Assembly: GCA_045124495.1 (NCBI GenBank)
Contig: JBGVLX010000049.1
Coordinates: 1 to 29,341 of the forward strand
From: RGIG1668 sp045124495
Lineage (GTDB): Bacteria; Bacillota; Clostridia; Lachnospirales; Lachnospiraceae
Direction of reading: 5' to 3'
Length of the DNA: 29,341 nt
The notes below the pieces were generated by a model. That model did no database searches. It saw nothing but the letters and a program-made list of their open reading frames with translations, and was not told where the DNA came from. The translations under genes were made by a program, and so were the position numbers. Shown here one piece after another: positions 25,263-29,341 of the stretch (its first letter is position 1; every line of letters begins with the position of its first letter).

Positions 25263-26012
25263 TTATTGGTAATTTACAATCTTACCAAATTCAGCTTTTA
25301 ATGATGCTCCACCAACTAATCCACCATCGATGTCTGGTTTTGCAAATAATTCAGCTGCATTTCCTGCATTTACAGAACCGCCGTATTGGATACGAACTTC
25401 TTGCGCAGTTGCTTCATCATATAATTCTTTAATGTATTCGCGAATTGCACCACAAACTTCCTGAGCCTGGTCAGAAGTAGCTGTTTTACCAGTTCCAATT
25501 GCCCAGATTGGTTCATATGCGATTACCATAGAAGCAACCTGATCCGCTGTTACTCCTTCTAAATCAGCCTTAATCTGTGAGCGAATCCAATCTAAAGTAA
25601 CACCACTTTCTCTCTGCTCTAAAGATTCTCCACAGCAAAGAATTGGAGTAAGACCTGCTGCGAAAGCTTTCTTTACTTTCTTGTTTAATAAAGCATCGTC
25701 TTCCTTAAAGTAATCTCTTCTTTCAGAGTGTCCAAGAACAACATACTTAACACCAGCATCTACTAGCATTTCAGCAGAAATTTCTCCAGTGTAAGCACCT
25801 TTGTCTTCAAAATACATATTTTCTGCACCAACTTCAACATTTGTTCCCTTTAAAGCTTCTACTACAGGAACAATATCAATTGCTGGAACGCAGTAAACAA
25901 CATCAACAGTATCAGAAACAACCAATGGTTTCAATTCTTCTACTAACTTTACAGCCTGGCTTGGAGTCATGTTCATCTTCCAGTTACCGGCAACAATTTT
26001 CTTTCTAGCCAT
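25263..26012 (-). CDS. tpiA: Triosephosphate isomerase
   Basis: It interconverts dihydroxyacetone phosphate and glyceraldehyde 3-phosphate. 249 residues, standard length. The active-site residues are Lys12 (GNWKMN), His95 (LGHSERR) and Glu167 (AYEPIWAIGTGK), with the flexible loop 6 following Glu167 and the phosphate-binding GGSVN and GGLVGGAS loops near the end. AGGAG lies before the ATG. It is the last gene of the gap-pgk-tpiA cluster, 157 bases after pgk, and is followed by the strong terminator. I see no convincing promoter in the pgk-tpiA gap. Confidence 0.98.
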   Translation of the reverse strand: MARKKIVAGNWKMNMTPSQAVKLVEELKPLVVSDTVDVVYCVPAIDIVPVVEALKGTNVEVGAENMYFEDKGAYTGEISAEMLVDAGVKYVVLGHSERRDYFKEDDALLNKKVKKAFAAGLTPILCCGESLEQRESGVTLDWIRSQIKADLEGVTADQVASMVIAYEPIWAIGTGKTATSDQAQEVCGAIREYIKELYDEATAQEVRIQYGGSVNAGNAAELFAKPDIDGGLVGGASLKAEFGKIVNYQ

Positions 26013-26169
26013 TTTATTTTTCTCCTAATAACGTTAAAATTTATGCCCTTCTTAACAAGAAAAAACAATAAAAAACAGGGCTTACTTGAAAAGAGAATCT
26101 AAATCTTCGCTTTTAATTAAATACTAAAACCGTGTACTGATTCCCTCAAAAAGTTCATAACTTTCGTGA

Positions 26170-27363
26170 TTACTTATCGTTCGCTGCTGCTACACCTGGT
26201 AATTCTTTTCCTTCTAAGAATTCTAAAGATGCTCCACCACCTGTAGAAATATGAGTCATCTTGTCTCCAAATCCTAATGTATTAACAGCTGCTGCAGAAT
26301 CTCCACCACCAATGATTGTAGTTGCATCAATTTCTGCTAAAGCCTTAGCTACTGCGATAGTACCTTTTGCGAAGTTAGGCATTTCGAAACATCCCATAGG
26401 TCCGTTCCAAACAACTGTCTTAGCTTCTTTTACAGCATTAGCAAATAATTCTGCAGTCTTAGGTCCGATATCAAGACCTTCCATATCTGCTGGAATTCCA
26501 CCACGTTCTACTACCTTGAAGTTAGCATCATTTGAGAAATCATCAGCAACAACAGTATCAACAGGGATTAATAATTTTACTCCCTTTTCTTCTGCCTTCT
26601 TCATCATGTTAACTGCATATTCCTTGTAATCCTCTTCTAATAAAGATTTACCAACTTCTTCGCCAAGACCTGCCATGAAAGTATAAGCCATACCACCACC
26701 GATGATAAGGGTATCTACTTTGTCTAATAAATTTTCAATAACAGAAATCTTAGAAGAAACCTTAGCACCACCAAGGATTGCTACAAATGGTCTTTCTGGA
26801 TTATTTACTGCGTTTCCTAAGAAATCGATTTCCTTTTGCATTAAGTAACCAACTACTGCAGTGTCTACATATTCAGTTACACCAACATTAGAACAGTGTG
26901 CTCTATGAGCAGTACCGAAAGCATCATTTACGAATACGTCAGCTAAACTAGCTAAATCCTTGCTGAATGCTTCGCCATTCTTTGTTTCTTCTGCACGGTA
27001 ACGAGTATTTTCTAATAAAATAACATCTCCGTTTTGCATTGCTTCCACAGCAGCTTTTGCATTAGCGCCAACTACTTCATTATCAGCAGCAAACTTTACT
27101 TCTTGTCCTAATAATTCAGTTAATCTATTAGCTACTGGTGCTAATGATAATTCTGGCTTTGGTTCTCCCTTAGGTTTTCCTAAGTGTGAGCAAAGAATTA
27201 CTTTACCGCCATCTGCGATTAATTTCTTGATAGTAGGTAATGCTGCAACCAAACGATTTTCATCTGTAATCTTTCCATCTTGTAAAGGTACATTAAAATC
27301 ACAACGTACAAGAACTCTTTTTCCATTTACATTAATATCATCTACTGATTTTTTATTAAGCAT
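26170..27363 (-). CDS. pgk: Phosphoglycerate kinase
   Basis: It transfers phosphate from 1,3-bisphosphoglycerate to ADP. 397 residues. The N-terminal signature is RVLVRCDFNVPL (~16-27), with SHLGKPKG (~59-66); the C-terminal nucleotide domain has GGAKVSSK, NGPMGCFE and GGGDSAAAVNTLG. The start is the ATG at 27363, with AGGAG about eight bases upstream. An in-frame ATG at 27417 would extend it into the intergenic hairpin and is not expected for the family. It is preceded by a hairpin with a T-run (27391-27434), which may cut down readthrough from gap, and by a possible internal promoter. Confidence 0.98.
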   Translation of the reverse strand: MLNKKSVDDINVNGKRVLVRCDFNVPLQDGKITDENRLVAALPTIKKLIADGGKVILCSHLGKPKGEPKPELSLAPVANRLTELLGQEVKFAADNEVVGANAKAAVEAMQNGDVILLENTRYRAEETKNGEAFSKDLASLADVFVNDAFGTAHRAHCSNVGVTEYVDTAVVGYLMQKEIDFLGNAVNNPERPFVAILGGAKVSSKISVIENLLDKVDTLIIGGGMAYTFMAGLGEEVGKSLLEEDYKEYAVNMMKKAEEKGVKLLIPVDTVVADDFSNDANFKVVERGGIPADMEGLDIGPKTAELFANAVKEAKTVVWNGPMGCFEMPNFAKGTIAVAKALAEIDATTIIGGGDSAAAVNTLGFGDKMTHISTGGGASLEFLEGKELPGVAAANDK

Positions 27364-27388
27364 TATTATGCTCCTTTCTTGTTCATAA

Positions 27389-27434
27389 TTTAAAAAGAAT
27401 CCGGTCCCATAAGTCAACCTTAAAGACCGGACCC
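27389..27434 (-). promoter_or_regulatory. gap-pgk intergenic hairpin overlapping a candidate pgk promoter
   Basis: RNA arms 27425-27434 and 27397-27406 form a 10-pair stem (two G-U) around an 18-base loop, followed on the minus strand by TTTTT (27392-27396): terminator- or attenuator-like. The same bases hold a promoter-like pair, -35 TTGACT (27412-27417) and -10 TTTAAA (27389-27394) at 17-base spacing, with the inverted arms TCCGGTC/GACCGGA flanking the -35. Either reading would adjust pgk-tpiA output relative to gap. Confidence 0.6.
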
Positions 27435-27475
27435 CTACTTCGGATCTTATAAATCTTTAGCCTTCAAAAAAACAA

Positions 27476-28486
27476 TTAAGCTAATTCAGCAAAGTATTTG
27501 ATTGTTCTAACCATCTGGCTAGTGTATGAATTTTCATTATCATACCATGAAACAACTTGTACTTCATATAAATCATCAGCAATCTTAGCTACCATAGTCT
27601 GAGTAGCATCGAATAAAGAACCAAATCTCATACCAACTACGTCAGAAGAAACGATTTCTTCTTCATTGTATCCGAATGATTCAGAAGCTGCTGCTTTCAT
27701 AGCTGCGTTGATTCCATCAACAGTTACGTCTTTACCCTTAACAACTGCAGTTAAGATAGTAGTAGAACCAGTTGGAACTGGAACTCTTTGTGCAGAACCG
27801 ATTAATTTTCCGTTTAATTCAGGAATAACTAATCCGATAGCCTTTGCAGCACCAGTTGAGTTAGGAACGATATTAACAGCAGCTGCACGAGCTCTTCTTA
27901 AATCTCCCTTTCTGTGTGGTCCGTCAAGTACCATCTGATCTCCAGTGTAAGCATGGATAGTAGACATAATACCAGATTGGATTGGAGCATAGTCATTTAA
28001 TGCTTTAGCCATAGGAGCTAAACAGTTAGTAGTACAAGAAGCTGCAGAAATAATAGTATCATCTGCCTTTAATGTACCTTCATTTACACTGTAAACGATA
28101 GTAGGAAGATCATTTCCAGCTGGAGCGGAAATAACTACCTTCTTAGCTCCTGCATCGATATGAGCCTGAGACTTAGCCTTAGATACATAGAAACCAGTAC
28201 ATTCAAGAACTACGTCTACACCGATTTCTCCCCATGGAAGTTCAGCTGCATTTGCCTTAGCATAAATCTTGATTTCTTTTCCGTTAACTACGATAGAATC
28301 TTCCTTAGCTTCTACAGTACCATCGTACTTACCTTGAGAAGAATCATACTTTAATAAGTGAGCTAACATCTTAGGATCTGTTAAGTCGTTGATTGCTACA
28401 ACTTCATATCCTTCTGCTCCGAACATTTGTCTGAATGCTAGACGTCCGATACGTCCAAAACCATTAATTGCTACTTTTACTGCCAT
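27476..28486 (-). CDS. gap: Glyceraldehyde-3-phosphate dehydrogenase, type I
   Basis: This NAD-dependent glycolytic enzyme oxidises glyceraldehyde 3-phosphate. 336 residues. The N-terminal Rossmann motif is INGFGRIGR, and Asp34 in AINDL fits NAD preference. The catalytic cysteine is Cys151 in ASCTTNCLAP and His178 lies in STIHAYTGDQ. The C terminus ends WYDNENSYTSQMVRT, the family signature. GGAGG lies about nine bases before the ATG. A promoter at 28587-28615 gives a leader of about 95 bases with a small hairpin. It is the first gene of the gap-pgk-tpiA cluster. No CggR-type regulator gene is next to it. Confidence 0.98.
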   Translation of the reverse strand: MAVKVAINGFGRIGRLAFRQMFGAEGYEVVAINDLTDPKMLAHLLKYDSSQGKYDGTVEAKEDSIVVNGKEIKIYAKANAAELPWGEIGVDVVLECTGFYVSKAKSQAHIDAGAKKVVISAPAGNDLPTIVYSVNEGTLKADDTIISAASCTTNCLAPMAKALNDYAPIQSGIMSTIHAYTGDQMVLDGPHRKGDLRRARAAAVNIVPNSTGAAKAIGLVIPELNGKLIGSAQRVPVPTGSTTILTAVVKGKDVTVDGINAAMKAAASESFGYNEEEIVSSDVVGMRFGSLFDATQTMVAKIADDLYEVQVVSWYDNENSYTSQMVRTIKYFAELA

Positions 28487-28518
28487 GATTTTAATTCCTC
28501 CGTTTGTTAAAATTTTAT

Positions 28519-28539
28519 AATACCTGTAACCAGGTTATT
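28519..28539. repeat. Imperfect inverted repeat in the gap leader
   Basis: AATACCTG (28519-28526), a four-base TAAC loop, then CAGGTTATT (28531-28539), pairing with one bulged base. It lies between the gap promoter and the ribosome site and could be an operator or a leader hairpin. It does not resemble the CggR operator pattern I know. Confidence 0.45.
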
Positions 28540-28586
28540 AGCAATAAAACGTTTGATTGTTAAACCATTATCAATTGCACAAATAT

Positions 28587-28615
28587 ATAATAACTAATTT
28601 ATCAAAAAAATTCAA
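28587..28615 (-). promoter_or_regulatory. Promoter of gap
   Basis: The minus strand has -35 TTGAAT (28610-28615), a 17-base spacer and -10 TATTAT (28587-28592). Transcription would start near 28580. Confidence 0.7.
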
Positions 28616-28673
28616 GTCCTAAATGAAAATATTAACAAACATTTTCACTTCATTCATTATCAGTTACTGTTTG

Positions 28674-28725
28674 AACTTCGACTTTCCATTCTTCTTCGTA
28701 TAAACTACGACTTTCCTTTCTTCTT
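28674..28725 (+). repeat. Direct repeat pair upstream of the histidinol-phosphatase promoter
   Basis: Two 23-base copies (28674-28696 and 28703-28725), AACTwCGACTTTCC followed by wTTCTTCTT, differ at two positions and have a period of 29 bases. The second ends three bases before the -35 hexamer, where an activator or other DNA-binding protein could sit. Confidence 0.7.
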
Positions 28726-28728
28726 TCA

Positions 28729-28757
28729 TTGACATTCGCAAAAACCTATACTATAAT
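28729..28757 (+). promoter_or_regulatory. Consensus promoter of the histidinol-phosphatase gene
   Basis: A perfect TTGACA (28729-28734), 17-base spacer and perfect TATAAT (28752-28757). Transcription would start near 28764, leaving a leader of about 90 bases. Confidence 0.88.
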
Positions 28758-28778
28758 TCTTTGAAAATAAAAAGCGCC

Positions 28779-28807
28779 GGCATCGTTCCTTTGTTTGAAC
28801 GGGTGCC
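28779..28807 (+). other. GC-rich leader hairpin
   Basis: GGCATCGTTC (28779-28788) pairs with GAACGGGTGCC (28797-28807), ten pairs with one bulged G and one G-U, around an eight-base loop. It stands out in AT-rich surroundings and lies about 15 bases into the predicted transcript. No T-run follows, so it is not a simple terminator. I recognise no known riboswitch in it. Confidence 0.65.
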
Positions 28808-28854
28808 TCTGAAATTTATCATTGTTTAAGAAGTATAGAAAGGTTGGTCCAATT

Positions 28855-29341
28855 ATGATTACTGCTGATTTCCATACACACTCCCATTTTTCCAGCGACA
28901 GTTCAGAATCTTTAGAAAATATGATTTCTCACGCAAAAGAGAATCATATAAATACCCTATGTATCACTGACCACCTGGATTTGGATTATCCGGTTGATGA
29001 AAATGGACATGATTTTCAATTAGATTTAGTCTCTTACACAAAAACCATCACCAGCTTAAAACAAAGCAACCAAGATATCGAAATTCTCCATGGTATTGAA
29101 CTTGGAGTAATGGATTATCTTGCACCAAAATTAACAACCATAGTAAAACAATATCCTTTTGATTTTGTGATTGCTTCCTCCCATTTGGTAAATGGAATCG
29201 ACCCTTATTATCCGGCATACAAAGATAAATTTCCGGGGAATTTAGGGTATGTGGCATATTTTCACTCCATTTTGGAAAACGTAAAAGCCTTTGTAGATTT
29301 TGATGTATATGGACACCTTGATTATGTCTGCCGATATATTC
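28855..29341 (+). CDS. hisK: Histidinol-phosphatase, PHP family (HisK/HisJ-like), 3' end outside window
   Basis: It would dephosphorylate L-histidinol phosphate, the penultimate step of histidine synthesis. The 162 visible codons carry the PHP motifs in order: DFHTHSHFSSDS (~5-16), CITDHLDLDYP (~36-46), HGIELGVMD (~79-87), FVIASSHLVNGIDPYYPAY (~103-121) and VYGHLDYVCRY (~151-161), a pattern specific to HisJ/HisK rather than to YcdX-type PHP proteins. AAAGG lies about 12 bases before the ATG at 28855. It has its own consensus promoter, divergent from gap. No other his gene is visible in the window. The rest of the gene, including the last metal ligands, is beyond the edge. Confidence 0.93.
   Translation, partial: MITADFHTHSHFSSDSSESLENMISHAKENHINTLCITDHLDLDYPVDENGHDFQLDLVSYTKTITSLKQSNQDIEILHGIELGVMDYLAPKLTTIVKQYPFDFVIASSHLVNGIDPYYPAYKDKFPGNLGYVAYFHSILENVKAFVDFDVYGHLDYVCRYI

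Noticed and set aside
26013..26169. GCCC/GGGC pairing between pgk and tpiA as a terminator
   Set aside because: The stem is only about four to five pairs with a long A-rich loop, which is too weak to support.

Overview
The window reads as chromosome of a low-GC, Gram-positive, spore-former-like Clostridia member, most likely Lachnospiraceae. The basis is the AT-rich housekeeping DNA, AGGAGG-type ribosome binding sites, TTGACA/TATAAT-type promoters with 17-base spacers, a MecA adaptor, an ABC-F protein, a Cys/Gly-rich small membrane protein typical of clostridia, and a gap-pgk-tpi glycolytic cluster. The family assignment is inferred from protein resemblance alone.

Layout. (1) Positions 1-7378, minus strand: the first ~2,460 codons of one giant secreted YD-repeat (RHS-like) surface protein, whose 3' end lies outside the window. 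It is visibly richer in G+C than everything after it. (2) 7379-8304: an AT-rich intergenic stretch with a strong terminator, an N-terminally truncated HD-GYP remnant and another terminator. (3) 8305-14917, minus strand: a run of housekeeping and membrane genes. In transcription order these are MgtC-like protein, mecA, a two-CBS-domain protein overlapping a TraX-like membrane protein, a tRNA-Thr(CGT), uppP, a 57-residue DUF3006-like protein, a SEC-C-containing methionine aminopeptidase, and a TerB-like/CbxX-type AAA+ ATPase. (4) 15054-18371, plus strand: an intracellular alpha-amylase behind a triplicated promoter-bearing repeat, then an orphan long-form tryptophan synthase beta chain (TrpB2) behind an inverted-repeat promoter. 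(5) 18492-23568, minus strand: YfcE-like phosphodiesterase overlapping an oligo-1,6-glucosidase, an ABC-F ATPase, and a PHP-family phosphatase. (6) 23818-25064, plus strand: a propeptide-less subtilisin-family protease with a TTG start and a Cys/Gly-rich tandem-membrane-segment protein behind a sporulation-sigma-like promoter. (7) 25263-28486, minus strand: gap, pgk, tpiA, ending in a strong terminator. (8) 28855 to the end, plus strand: the start of a HisK/HisJ-type histidinol phosphatase behind a consensus promoter with upstream direct repeats and a leader hairpin.

How genes work together. The cytoplasmic amylase and oligo-1,6-glucosidase would degrade imported or stored alpha-glucans to glucose feeding the lower-glycolysis cluster. 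UppP recycles the undecaprenyl lipid carrier for wall synthesis. MecA is the ClpC adaptor. The window is mostly ordinary chromosome. The parts least explained by known biology are the giant surface protein, the TerB-AAA+ gene next to SEC-C-map, the triplicated promoter repeat, several inverted repeats placed at promoters or leaders, and the protease/high-cysteine pair. No CRISPR array, insertion sequence, prophage or complete novel system could be identified.
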